DNA from: DAIDKA01 sp036489445
GTDB lineage: Bacteria; Pseudomonadota; Gammaproteobacteria; Steroidobacterales; Steroidobacteraceae
Length of the DNA: 64,000 nt
Assembly: GCA_036489445.1 (NCBI GenBank)
Contig: DASXFV010000017.1
Location: 17,906 to 81,905, forward strand
Direction: 5' to 3'
Numbering within the stretch: position 1 is the stretch's first letter; every line of letters begins with the position of its first letter. Under the pieces are notes generated by a model that worked only from the letters and a program-made list of their open reading frames with translations, had not been told where the DNA came from and searched no databases. Positions 8,848 through 17,719 of this stretch are shown here, one piece after another. The translations under genes were made by a program, and so were the position numbers.

Positions 8848-9111
8848 TCAGATGACGATCAGGACATCAGGGCAGCCCTTCAGGTCGATCGCCAGGGCGG
8901 TCACCTGGGCGGCGCTGACGGCCCGGAACAGATACGAGATGGATTGGAAGTTGCCGTTGCCGCTCAGGCGCTCGGTGGTGCGCGAGGAATCCAGGTCCGG
9001 AACATGGGCGCTGAAAATGGCATCGATCCGCGCCCGCAGAGTGTCACTGGCGCGCCCGACCACTTTGATCGGATAGTCCGTGGGGAACTGCAGCAGAGGC
9101 TCGCTCACCAT
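8848..9111 (-). CDS. ybeD: YbeD/DUF493 family protein
   Basis: 87 residues, the usual size for the family. It opens with LLQFPTDYPIKVVGRAS and contains SGNGNFQSISYLFRAVSAAQ, both family hallmarks. These ACT-like small proteins usually sit beside lipB and are thought to be regulatory. The ATG overlaps the TGA of the aminotransferase gene (ATGGTGA). Here lipB lies 7.6 kb away on the other strand, beyond the sulfate module. Confidence 0.9.
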   Translation of the reverse strand: MVSEPLLQFPTDYPIKVVGRASDTLRARIDAIFSAHVPDLDSSRTTERLSGNGNFQSISYLFRAVSAAQVTALAIDLKGCPDVLIVI

Positions 9112-9977
9112 GGCCTCCCGGAGAGTTCCTGCTTGTACTCCTGCAACCGGGAGTGGATGGCACGCCATGCCGGGCCGGGCGCGCCACTCCCGACCGGGGC
9201 CCCGTCCAACCGGGTCACCGCGATGACCTCCCGCGTCGCAGCCGAGAGCATGACTTCCGAGGCCGAGCGCAGTTGCGCCTCGGAGACGCTTGCGGACCGC
9301 ACGGTGATACCGGCGCGCTGGGCCATTTTCTCCACCGCTGCGCGCGTGAGGCCGGGCAGCACGTGCTCGGAGAGCGGCGGGCTCAGCAACTCGCCGTTCA
9401 ACACGACATGCACGGCCGAAGCAGATCCCTCGGTGAGGGCCCCCGCGCGCAGCAGGATGGTTTCGCTGGCGCCCGCCCTGATCGCCTGCTCGCGCAGCAG
9501 AATGTTGGCCAGCAGTGCGGTGGATTTGATGTCGCAGCGGCCCCAGCGATTGTCGGCGGCCGTCACGCAGCTCACGCCACGTTCCAACGCCGCCTGGTCC
9601 GGCAATGTCAGGGGCGAGCAGAACGCAAACACGGTGCGTTCGAGTGTGGGCAGCGGGGCGTGATTGCGGCCATATTCGGCGCCGCGCGTGACCTGCCAGT
9701 ACACATAGGTGTTGTCGGTGGCGTTGCGGTCGATCAGGGTGGCGATGATCTCGCGCCACTGCTCGCGGCTGTGAGGGTCTGCCATGCCCAGTTCCCGCAG
9801 GCTGTGGGCGAGGCGCTCGCAATGGGCGGCGAAGCGAAACGGCCGCCGCCCATACACGGGCATGACCTCATAGACGGCATCCGCGAACAGGAAGGCGCGA
9901 TCCAGCGGCGAGACTCTGGCCTGGGCCAATGGCAGGTACTCGCCATTCAGATAGCACAGCGGCAGCGGCGTCGCCAC
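9105..9977 (-). CDS. dat: D-amino-acid aminotransferase (class IV, PLP)
   Basis: 290 residues from a GTG 11 bases after the dacA stop; an earlier start at 10031 would overlap dacA by 43 bases. The N-terminal YLNGEYLPLAQARVSPLDRA is typical of the Dat/IlvE fold. The PLP lysine is in GRCDIKSTALLANILL, and TEGSASAVHVV matches the cofactor-binding loop. It interconverts D-amino acids and keto acids, likely supplying D-amino acids for peptidoglycan, as its position among cell-wall genes suggests. Branched-chain or aminodeoxychorismate activity cannot be excluded. Confidence 0.88.
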   Translation of the reverse strand: MATPLPLCYLNGEYLPLAQARVSPLDRAFLFADAVYEVMPVYGRRPFRFAAHCERLAHSLRELGMADPHSREQWREIIATLIDRNATDNTYVYWQVTRGAEYGRNHAPLPTLERTVFAFCSPLTLPDQAALERGVSCVTAADNRWGRCDIKSTALLANILLREQAIRAGASETILLRAGALTEGSASAVHVVLNGELLSPPLSEHVLPGLTRAAVEKMAQRAGITVRSASVSEAQLRSASEVMLSAATREVIAVTRLDGAPVGSGAPGPAWRAIHSRLQEYKQELSGRPW

Positions 9978-9988
9978 GTTGCGCAGTC

Positions 9989-11137
9989 CTATTTGAACCA
10001 GAGCGAGACATGGTCGCTCATGCGCGTCCACAGGCCGCCCTCGGGCACCGCCTGCAGGGTGACGATGGGTGCCTTGGCTACCACGACGCCATCGGGTGTG
10101 GTGACCGTAAAGTCACCGACCTTCGCGCCGGCGGCCAGTGGCGCGAGCAGACGATTTTGCACGGTGGTCGTGGCCTTGAGCTGGCTCGCCTGGTCACGGC
10201 CGACGGTCACATAAAGGTCCTGGGCCAGCCCCACCGGTGCGGTGGTCGCGGCCGACAGGAACACGCGCGGGTGGGCCAGCACCTCGTCGCGGCCCTTGGC
10301 TTTGACCGTCTGATAGAACGAGAAGCCATAGCCCAGCAACGTGGCGCTGGCCTGTTCACGACCCTTCACCGAATTGGAGCCCAGGACCACCGAGATCAAC
10401 CGCATGCCATTGCGCAACGAAGAGGTGACCAGACAGAAACCGGCGCTGTCGGTATGGCCGGTCTTCAGGCCATCGACCGTCGGATCGGAGCTGAGCAGGC
10501 CATTGCGGTTCTGTTGCTTGATATTGTTCCAGGAGAACTCATGCAGGCTGAACAGCGGATAGAAGTCCGGAAAGTCATGGATGAGGTGGTGGGCCAGCAA
10601 GGCCAGATCCCGCGCCGTCGTGTAATGGTCAGGATTGGGCAGGCCATCGGAGTTTGCGTAGTGGGTATGCAGCATGCCCAGACGCTTCGCGTACTCGTTC
10701 ATGAGCTGCACGAAGGCATCTTCGGTGCCGGCCACCCGCTCTGCCAGGGCCACCGTGGCGTCGTTGCCGGACTGCACGATCATGCCCTTGATGAGGATAT
10801 CCACCGGGATCTGGGTGCCCACCTGCACAAAGGTGCGCGAACCTTCTGCGCGCCAGGCGTGTTCACTGATGGTGACCTGGTCGGTGAGCTTCAGGCGCCC
10901 ATCATGCAGCGCGGCGAACACGATGTAGGCCGTCATCAGTTTGGTGAGGCTGGCGGGCTCCATGCGATCGTCCGCGTGATCCGATGCCAGCACCCGGTTG
11001 GTCTGGTAATCCTCGAGCAGGTAGGCACGAGCCGGCACTGTGGGAGGTGTGGGGATGGGCGCGGCGGCTTGCGCTGTGGAGAGCGACGCCACGCCGCAGA
11101 GAGTGAACAGAGCCGTTGCGAAGAGTCTACGAATCAT
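9989..11137 (-). CDS. dacA: D-alanyl-D-alanine carboxypeptidase (PBP5/6 family)
   Basis: 382 residues with signal peptide MIRRLFATALFTLCGVASLS ending at AQA. Serine peptidase S11 motifs are all present: SLTK (SxxK), SGN in QSGNDATVALAE, and KTG in LKTGHTDSAGFC. The C-terminal PBP5 domain ends in an amphipathic anchor (WTRMSDHVSLWFK). It trims the terminal D-Ala from peptidoglycan stem peptides in the periplasm. It lies between rlpA and dat in the elongasome operon. Confidence 0.95.
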   Translation of the reverse strand: MIRRLFATALFTLCGVASLSTAQAAAPIPTPPTVPARAYLLEDYQTNRVLASDHADDRMEPASLTKLMTAYIVFAALHDGRLKLTDQVTISEHAWRAEGSRTFVQVGTQIPVDILIKGMIVQSGNDATVALAERVAGTEDAFVQLMNEYAKRLGMLHTHYANSDGLPNPDHYTTARDLALLAHHLIHDFPDFYPLFSLHEFSWNNIKQQNRNGLLSSDPTVDGLKTGHTDSAGFCLVTSSLRNGMRLISVVLGSNSVKGREQASATLLGYGFSFYQTVKAKGRDEVLAHPRVFLSAATTAPVGLAQDLYVTVGRDQASQLKATTTVQNRLLAPLAAGAKVGDFTVTTPDGVVVAKAPIVTLQAVPEGGLWTRMSDHVSLWFK

Positions 11138-11182
11138 CCGTTGTGATCCTGAAAAACGAATGGGTGGGGGGCGGTGAGTTTA

Positions 11183-12049
11183 TCAGTCGAGAGCCAGGCG
11201 CGCGTCGGGAACTCCCAGCGTGGCCAGCCGCGCCGCCAGGGCATCGTAGTCGGCGACGCTATTCACCGGCCCGACCCGGACCCGGTACAGCCGACTGCCA
11301 GGCGGTGGCGGCAATACGAAGCTATTGGTGAGGCCGGCCTGCTTCAGTCGCTGCAGCAGGCCCTGGGCATTTGCGGGCACGGCGAAGGCGCCGGCCTGCA
11401 CGTACAGGGTGGGCGGCGGCGTCTCAGTGGTGCGGGTCAGCGCTTCGCTGGGTTCGCCCGGCGTGATCACCCGCACTTCCACCATGGCCGTGCCCGCGCG
11501 CAGCATGTCGAGCTTTGCCGCAGCGGTGTACGACAGGTCGATGAGCCGGTTGGCGACAAAGGGGCCGCGGTCATTGATGCGTACGACCACGGAGCGGCCA
11601 TTGGCGAGGTTGGTGACGCGCGCATAGCAGGGAATGGGCAGGGTCTTGTGAGCCGCCGTCATGGCGTACATGTCGTAGGGCTCGCCCAGCGCGGTACTCA
11701 CTCCGTGAAAACCGGGCCCGTACCAGGAGGCCACGCCGCGCTCCACGTAGCCTTCGGGAGTCGGCAGCAGCGTGTAGCGTCGACCCAGCACTTCATAGAA
11801 GGGCGGGTTGCCATTGCGGCCGCGCGCCTCGAAGCGGGGCACGGCATCTGGAATGGCCGCGATCTGCGCTGGAGTCGGCACGCTGGTGCTGGGTGCCGGT
11901 GCGGAGGGTATGGGCGGTACGCTGCGCTTCTGGCCAGCGTTGCCGGGGTTACGAGTGCCCACCAATGCGCAGCCTGCGAAGAGGACCAGGACGCAGCAGG
12001 CGAACAGCAGGCGCAACACGCGTGGGGCGCTGCGGGCAGATGGTTTCAA
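11183..12049 (-). CDS. rlpA: septal ring lytic transglycosylase RlpA, lipoprotein
   Basis: About 288 residues. Lipobox VLFAGC near residue 27, a double-psi beta-barrel (GVASWYGPGFHGVSTALGE through RINDRGPF) and a C-terminal SPOR domain that binds denuded glycan (LYVQAGAFAVPANAQGLLQR). The start is uncertain: TTG at 12049 overlaps the mltB stop (TTGA), while GTG at 12019 gives a more compact lipoprotein signal. An ORF extending further upstream is mltB in another frame. Acts at the outer membrane and septum. Confidence 0.93.
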   Translation of the reverse strand: MKPSARSAPRVLRLLFACCVLVLFAGCALVGTRNPGNAGQKRSVPPIPSAPAPSTSVPTPAQIAAIPDAVPRFEARGRNGNPPFYEVLGRRYTLLPTPEGYVERGVASWYGPGFHGVSTALGEPYDMYAMTAAHKTLPIPCYARVTNLANGRSVVVRINDRGPFVANRLIDLSYTAAAKLDMLRAGTAMVEVRVITPGEPSEALTRTTETPPPTLYVQAGAFAVPANAQGLLQRLKQAGLTNSFVLPPPPGSRLYRVRVGPVNSVADYDALAARLATLGVPDARLALD

Positions 12050-13074
12050 GGCGGTGGTCCGGGCCCGTCGGCCAGGGCATGGGCCAGGGCGTGCGCCAGA
12101 TCGATCACGGCCATGGCATAGCGGGCGCTGCGGTTGTAGCGGCTGATCACGTAGAAATTGTTGAAGCCCACGCGGAAGGCGGGTCCGGTGGGCTGGTCTG
12201 CTGCAATCAGCACGGCCGGGGTGCTGCCCGGCAGATCGGCGTTGGTGGTGATGCCGATGGCCTTCAGGCCATCGAGAGTCTGCGTCAGATCCAGCAGGCG
12301 CGGTGCCACCGGCACCGGTGCGCCTGCGGCGAGCTGGGCTTCGGCCAGCACCGGAGCGCCGGTCTGCCAGCCGTTTTGTTTCAGGAAATTGGCCACGCTC
12401 ACGAAGATGTCGCGCCAGTCGTGCCATAGATCAATGTGCCGGTTGGCATCGGCGTCCACACCGTAACGCCGGTAGCTGGAGGGCATGAACTGCGGCGCGC
12501 CCATGGCCCCGGTGTAGGAGCCTTTGACGGTGACCGGATTCAGACGGGCTTCCCGGGACAGCAGCAGGAACTGCAGCAGCTCGCCGCGGAAGAAATCCCC
12601 GCGCGGCGGATAGTCGAAGGCGAGCGTAGTCAGGGAGTCCAGCACGCGGTCCGTGCCCGTGATGCGTCCGTAGGAAGTCTCACAGCCGAGAATGGCGACT
12701 ATGTATTCCGGCGCCACGCCCTGTTCCCGCGCCACCGCCTCCAGGGTCTGGCGGTGCTTTTGCCAGAACTGCGCGCCATCGCTGATCCGCCGTTCGGTGA
12801 GGAAATTCGCGCGGTACTGCCACCACGGCAGCACAGTCTCGGCGGGGCTGGTGATCTTGTCGATGACGTCGGGCTGCGGGTGCGCATGGCGCAGTACGCG
12901 GATGACACTGGCGCGCGTCAGCGGCGCCTGTTGCGCGGCGGTGGCGATAAAGCGTTGGATTTCCGGCCGCGACAGATCAAAACCCGCGGCCGCATGCGCC
13001 GGTGAGCCAGCCAGCCACTGGGCGCCCAGCAGCGCTGCGCTCAGGAGACCGGCTTGCATTCGTGCGCGGATCAC
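12046..13074 (-). CDS. mltB: membrane-bound lytic murein transglycosylase B
   Basis: 342 residues from a GTG that overlaps the rodA stop (TAGTG). This start gives a signal peptide with positive charges (MIRARMQAGLLSAALLGAQW, ending AHA); ATG at 13059 is the alternative. The catalytic glutamate is in AILGCETSYGRITG, and GAMGAPQFMPSSYRRYGVD is the GH103 signature. There is no lipobox cysteine, so it is probably a soluble periplasmic form. It cleaves glycan strands to the 1,6-anhydro product. Confidence 0.93.
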   Translation of the reverse strand: MIRARMQAGLLSAALLGAQWLAGSPAHAAAGFDLSRPEIQRFIATAAQQAPLTRASVIRVLRHAHPQPDVIDKITSPAETVLPWWQYRANFLTERRISDGAQFWQKHRQTLEAVAREQGVAPEYIVAILGCETSYGRITGTDRVLDSLTTLAFDYPPRGDFFRGELLQFLLLSREARLNPVTVKGSYTGAMGAPQFMPSSYRRYGVDADANRHIDLWHDWRDIFVSVANFLKQNGWQTGAPVLAEAQLAAGAPVPVAPRLLDLTQTLDGLKAIGITTNADLPGSTPAVLIAADQPTGPAFRVGFNNFYVISRYNRSARYAMAVIDLAHALAHALADGPGPPP

Positions 13075-14213
13075 TATGAGCCGACAAGCTTCCGGTGCGA
13101 GTACATCGCCATCAGAATACCGAAGCCTGCCAGCAGGGTCACCATCGAGGTGCCCCCATAGCTGATCAACGGCAACGGCACGCCCACCACCGGCAGCAGG
13201 CCGCTGACCATGCCGGCATTGATGAAGACGTAGACAAAGAACGTCAGCGCAAGACTGCCGGCAAGCAGTCGCGCATAGGTGTCCTGGGTCTGGGTGGACA
13301 GGTAGATGGCGCGGCCCACGACAAAGGCATACAGCAGCAGCAGGATGAACAGGCCCAGCATGCCGAACTCCTCGCCGATCACGGCAAAGATGAAATCGGT
13401 GGAGCTCTCGGGCAGGTAGTCGAGTTGCGCCTGACTGCCATTCATCCAACCCTTGCCGAACACACCGCCCGAACCGATGGCGATCTGGGACTGGATGATG
13501 TGGTAGCCGGCGCCGAGCGGATCGGTCTGCGGATCCAGGAAGGTAAAGATGCGCTGGCGCTGGTAGTCGTGCAGGAAGTGCCACCCGACCCACCCACCGA
13601 TGCCTGCCAGAGCAATCAACCCCAGCATGATGCTCGCCTGCAGACCCGCCATGACCACCACCAGGGCACCGCCGATGGCAATCAGCGCCCCCGTACCCAG
13701 GTCAGGTTCCCGCATCACCAGCCCCGTGGGCACCAGGATCAGCACCGTCAGCAGCACCAGTGACCATGTCGAGGGTGGCAGCGGGCGCTCGTGCAGATAC
13801 CACGCGCACATCATCGGCACGGCCAGCTTCATGAGTTCCGACGGCTGGAAGCGCAGCACTCCCAGATCCAGCCAGCGCTGCGCGCCTTTACCGACGACGC
13901 CCATGGCGGCAACCACCAACAGCAGGAGGATGCCGATCAGGTATAGCCACGGCGACATACGCCGCAGGAAATTGGGATTGACCTGGGCCAGCAGCAGCAT
14001 GGCGGCGGTGCCCATGGCCAGGTGGCCGACCTGACGGATGACGGTGCTGAGGCTCTGGCCGGAGGCGCTGTAGAGAACGACCAGGCCATAGGCAGCAATG
14101 AGTCCCAACCCCACCAGCAGGGGTCCGTCGAGTTTCAGCGCCAGGAGCATGCGCGCCGCACCCGTGAGCGTGCGACGTGCGCTGGGGCCGTCGTTGATCT
14201 CTTCGCGGATCAT
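13074..14213 (-). CDS. rodA: peptidoglycan glycosyltransferase RodA (SEDS)
   Basis: 379 residues and about ten membrane helices. SEDS motifs are visible: KGAQRWLDLGVLRFQPSELMKLAVP, REPDLGTGALIAIGGALVVV, and the C-terminal GVPLPLISYGGTSMVTLLAGFGIL. RodA polymerises glycan during side-wall growth, working with the PBP2 encoded just upstream. ATG overlaps the mrdA stop (ATGA). Also called mrdB. Confidence 0.97.
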   Translation of the reverse strand: MIREEINDGPSARRTLTGAARMLLALKLDGPLLVGLGLIAAYGLVVLYSASGQSLSTVIRQVGHLAMGTAAMLLLAQVNPNFLRRMSPWLYLIGILLLLVVAAMGVVGKGAQRWLDLGVLRFQPSELMKLAVPMMCAWYLHERPLPPSTWSLVLLTVLILVPTGLVMREPDLGTGALIAIGGALVVVMAGLQASIMLGLIALAGIGGWVGWHFLHDYQRQRIFTFLDPQTDPLGAGYHIIQSQIAIGSGGVFGKGWMNGSQAQLDYLPESSTDFIFAVIGEEFGMLGLFILLLLYAFVVGRAIYLSTQTQDTYARLLAGSLALTFFVYVFINAGMVSGLLPVVGVPLPLISYGGTSMVTLLAGFGILMAMYSHRKLVGS

Positions 14214-16195
14214 TGGGATTCGGTCTCGTCTTGCCCCGGAGCATCACTGGGCGATGGCCCGACTTCCAATGCGCCCTTGGCCTCCGCCGATGGCACGGCG
14301 AAGGGCTTGAGCTTGCCATCCGCGCCCAGCAGGTAGGCATCCATCACTTTGCGTGCGATCGGCGCGGCGGTGCTGGCGCCGAAACCGGCGTTCTCAGCGA
14401 GTACGGCGATGGCGATGCGCGGTGCCTCCGCCGGCGCGAAGGCGACGAACCACGCGTCATCACGTTTGTTCTCGGCGACCGTCTTGGCGTTGTACTTCTC
14501 GTTCTGTCCCACGGTGTACAGCTGGGCCGTACCGGTCTTGCCCGCGGCGGTATAGGCGGTTTTTGCAAAGGATTCATGTGCGGTGCCACAGTAGCGCGCG
14601 CAGATGGTCGTGCCGATCATGGCGTTGATGACCGTGGTCCAGTCTGCCTGGGAGATGCCCTCCACGGGCTTCTCCTCGACGGGCGGCAGCCGGGTCACGC
14701 GGCCATCGGGGCCACGGGTGCCGGTGACCAGGCGCGGCCGGAAACTCCTGCCGCGCTCGCCAATCACACCGACGATGTGGGCCAGCTGCAGCGGTGTTAC
14801 GAGCAGGTAGCCCTGGCCGATGCCGAGGTTCACGGTTTCACCGGGGAACCACACCTGGTCGGCCGGGTGCTTGAAGGCCGTGCGTTTCCACTCCGGCGAG
14901 GGCAGCAGTCCCGGCTTTTCACCGCTGATGTCGATGCCGGTGAGTTGGCCGTAGCCGAAGGGCGCGAGCCCCGCGGCGAGCTTGTCGATTCCCATTTCCG
15001 AGGCGAGCTTGTAGAAATACACGTCCGAGGAGCGGGCGATGGCCTCAGGCATGTCGAGGAGCCCGCGAGGCTCACCTTTGTCCGCACGAAAGACGTGGCG
15101 ACTGTGCGGCAGCTGGAAGGTACCCAGGCACAGCACTTTGCGGTCGGCCGTGATGGTGTGGTCGGTCAGGGCCACCAGGGCGATTGCGGGCTTGATGGTC
15201 GAGCCCGACGGATAGGTGCCGCGCAGGGCGCGGTTCAGCAAGGGTTTGTCGTCGTCGTTGGCAAGGGCGGCGTATTCCGCGCGCGTGATCCCGCGGGCGA
15301 ATTCGGTCGGATCGAAGCCGGGCTTGCTGACCAGCGCGATGACGTCCCCGGTGCTGGGATCGAGCGCCACCACCGCGCCGCGGCGATCGCCGAGCGCCTC
15401 CTCGGCCACACGTTGGACCTCCAGGTCCAGGCCCAGGACCAGGTTTTCGCCGGAGACGGGGGCCTGGGTGCGCAGGTGCGGCACCACGCTGCCGATCTTC
15501 TCCACCGAGCGACCCTGTGCGTTGACCAGGATCTCCCGATAGCCATTGGTACCGTGCAGTTGCTTTTCATAGGCGCCTTCCACGCCCAGCTTGCCGATGA
15601 CGGAGGTGCCGGCATAGGCCGCCGCGTCGATGCGCTGCAAGTCGGCCTCGCTCAGGGCGCTGACGTAACCCAGAGCGTGCACCGCGAGCGCGCCGTTGGG
15701 GTACCAGCGGGTCTGGCGCGATGTGATATCCACACCCGGGAAGTCAAAGCGATGCACGGCGAAGCGCCCGACGTCCTCGTCCGTCATGCGCAGGCGGATG
15801 GGCACGCTGTCGAAGGTGCGCCGGGACAGGACCATGCGGCGGATATCCGGCAACTCGTCATTGGTCAGCAGGCCGATGTTCACCAGGCCCTTGAGGGTGG
15901 CGTCGAGGTCGGTGACTTCCTCGCGTACCAGTTCCAGCTGGTAACCGGGTTGCCCGCCGGCAAGCGTCGCCCCATTGCGGTCGAGCAATAAGCCGCGGGC
16001 GGCGGGGATGGGTTCGATGCGCACCCGGTTGTACTGTGATTGCTGGGAGTAGTAGTCGTAGCGCACCACCTGCAGCAGCACCAGACGTCCGGCGAGGACC
16101 AGCAGCAGGATGGCGCCGAAGGCGCTAGCGACCAGCGCCCGCTGGTCGAAGCGGCGCTGCTCCTTCCAGTGGTCCTTGATTCGTACGCCGCGCAT
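14210..16195 (-). CDS. mrdA: penicillin-binding protein 2 (elongation transpeptidase)
   Basis: 661 residues with one N-terminal membrane helix (ALVASAFGAILLLVLAGRLV). The pedestal domain begins at NRVRIEPIPAARGLLLDRNG. Transpeptidase motifs: SxxK in YPSGSTIKPAIAL, a serine-rich SSDVYFYKLASEMG at the SxN position, and KTG in AAGKTGTAQLY. The partner of RodA in the Rod complex. The acidic tail after residue 640 is low-complexity. It lies 19 bases after mreD. Confidence 0.97.
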   Translation of the reverse strand: MRGVRIKDHWKEQRRFDQRALVASAFGAILLLVLAGRLVLLQVVRYDYYSQQSQYNRVRIEPIPAARGLLLDRNGATLAGGQPGYQLELVREEVTDLDATLKGLVNIGLLTNDELPDIRRMVLSRRTFDSVPIRLRMTDEDVGRFAVHRFDFPGVDITSRQTRWYPNGALAVHALGYVSALSEADLQRIDAAAYAGTSVIGKLGVEGAYEKQLHGTNGYREILVNAQGRSVEKIGSVVPHLRTQAPVSGENLVLGLDLEVQRVAEEALGDRRGAVVALDPSTGDVIALVSKPGFDPTEFARGITRAEYAALANDDDKPLLNRALRGTYPSGSTIKPAIALVALTDHTITADRKVLCLGTFQLPHSRHVFRADKGEPRGLLDMPEAIARSSDVYFYKLASEMGIDKLAAGLAPFGYGQLTGIDISGEKPGLLPSPEWKRTAFKHPADQVWFPGETVNLGIGQGYLLVTPLQLAHIVGVIGERGRSFRPRLVTGTRGPDGRVTRLPPVEEKPVEGISQADWTTVINAMIGTTICARYCGTAHESFAKTAYTAAGKTGTAQLYTVGQNEKYNAKTVAENKRDDAWFVAFAPAEAPRIAIAVLAENAGFGASTAAPIARKVMDAYLLGADGKLKPFAVPSAEAKGALEVGPSPSDAPGQDETESQ

Positions 16196-16214
16196 GGGTC
16201 AGGCCGCCTTACAG

Positions 16215-16694
16215 TCAGCGGGCGCCGCGCGTGCGATCAAGCACCGCGGCAGCCAGGGGCCAGATGAGAGCGCCGGTGAGCGTATGGATCCAGCGCAGCG
16301 GGGTGGTGATGGGATGCCCCGTCCAGCCGTCGATGGCGAACAGGATGAATTCATACACGATGAGAGCACCCAGCATGATGAGGGCTTGCTGGAATGAAGG
16401 CTTGAGGCGGATCTTCTGATGCTCGCGCACCGCCACATAGGTGATGGCCGAGAGCGCCAGTGCGTTCTGGCCCAGCACCGCCCCGCGGAACACGTCCAGC
16501 GCCAGGCCGCTGAAGAAGCCCAGGCCGATGCCCCCCAGGCGCGGCACGCTGATCGACCAGTACATGACGGTGAGCACCAGGAAAGCCGGGCGCACGGCTG
16601 CCAGCCACTGCGGCAGGGGCAGCACGGACAGGATCAGCGCCACCAGCACGGTCAGCAGCATCCGCCCAAAGGACTCGCGGTTGCGCTCGATCAT
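16215..16694 (-). CDS. mreD: rod shape-determining protein MreD
   Basis: 159 residues and about five membrane helices, the family's usual size. FFSGLALDVFRGAVLGQNAL is the conserved MreD block. Its ATG overlaps the mreC stop (ATGA). Integral membrane part of the Rod complex linking MreB and MreC to cell-wall synthesis. Confidence 0.95.
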   Translation of the reverse strand: MIERNRESFGRMLLTVLVALILSVLPLPQWLAAVRPAFLVLTVMYWSISVPRLGGIGLGFFSGLALDVFRGAVLGQNALALSAITYVAVREHQKIRLKPSFQQALIMLGALIVYEFILFAIDGWTGHPITTPLRWIHTLTGALIWPLAAAVLDRTRGAR

Positions 16695-17692
16695 GGCGCG
16701 GGCCGCCCAGCGGCTGGCACGGGGCCAAGTCGCGGCAGATCAGGCAGCGGTAACAGCTCCAGCGGTGGCGCCGGCTGGCGCTGCAGGGCTGGATTGCCAG
16801 TGCCGAGCGCGCCACTCAGCAGTCGGGTCGGCGCAGCCGGATTATTGCCCTGGAACCACACCAGCATCACCTCGCGCAGCGCCGACAGGTGCGCCAGCGG
16901 GATCGCACGGAACTGCCCTGCCGGCTGCCCCGAATCGCGACGGACAGCGCCGATGCGCGCCACCGGATAGCCTTGCGGGAAGACGCCGCCAAGACCGGAG
17001 GTCACCAGCAGATCGCCGGGTTTCACATCCGCGTTGGCGGGCAGGTAGGACAACGCCAGGGAGTCCGGATCGCCGGTGCCCACCGCGATGGTGTGGACAC
17101 CCGTGCGCTGGATGTCCACAGGGACTGCGCTTTCAGGGTCCGTGACCAGGATGACTTCGGCGCTCCACGGGCTCACCCGCGTGGTCTGGCCGAGAAGTCC
17201 GAAGCTGTCCATTACGGCCTGACCCTTGAAGACGCCGTTATGCATACCGCGATCGATCAACAGACGCTGCGGCAGGCCATTGAGTTCCACGTCTTTGATG
17301 ACTTCGGCCACCATCCAGTGGTCAGCCACGGCGGGCAGCGCCGCGCGCAGGCCGCGTAGTTCGGCGTTCTCGCGCGCCAGTGCCTCGAAGCGCATGACTT
17401 TCAAGGACAGGTCGCGGTTCTGCTGATGCAGGGCGGCGTTGCGGGCTTCCAGGGTTTCTCGTGCGGTCAGGCTCTCCTGAGTCCAATGCCAGGCCTGCGC
17501 CGGGGAACTGACGGCCAGCTGCAGGGGATAGGCCGCAGCACTCAGGTAGTAGCGCGCATGGGTGAGCCAGCCGCCCCGGCGATCGAGCACCATGAGCACA
17601 ATCGCCAGGATGGCGTACACGGTGAAACTGAAGCCCGGAGCGGTCCCTCGCCCCTGCGAAGTCCGGTAGTTTCCTGCGCCGTAAGCAGCCAC
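16691..17692 (-). CDS. mreC: rod shape-determining protein MreC
   Basis: 333 residues: short cytoplasmic N-terminus, one membrane helix (FTVYAILAIVLMVLDRRGGW), a coiled coil (about 70-115, ARETLEARNAALHQQNRDLS) and a periplasmic beta domain with the family motifs GVFKGQAVMDSFGLLGQ and GDLLVTSGLGGVFPQGYPVA. The proline-rich tail after about 295 is typical. Positioned 27 bases after mreB in the same operon. Confidence 0.96.
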   Translation of the reverse strand: MAAYGAGNYRTSQGRGTAPGFSFTVYAILAIVLMVLDRRGGWLTHARYYLSAAAYPLQLAVSSPAQAWHWTQESLTARETLEARNAALHQQNRDLSLKVMRFEALARENAELRGLRAALPAVADHWMVAEVIKDVELNGLPQRLLIDRGMHNGVFKGQAVMDSFGLLGQTTRVSPWSAEVILVTDPESAVPVDIQRTGVHTIAVGTGDPDSLALSYLPANADVKPGDLLVTSGLGGVFPQGYPVARIGAVRRDSGQPAGQFRAIPLAHLSALREVMLVWFQGNNPAAPTRLLSGALGTGNPALQRQPAPPLELLPLPDLPRLGPVPAAGRPAP

Positions 17693-17719
17693 ACGCTTTA
17701 TTGCACGGGAGGCGAGCGG

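Noticed and set aside
8848..9822. 324-residue minus-strand frame containing YbeD
   Set aside because: Only the last 87 residues are YbeD; the rest is the other frame of the aminotransferase.
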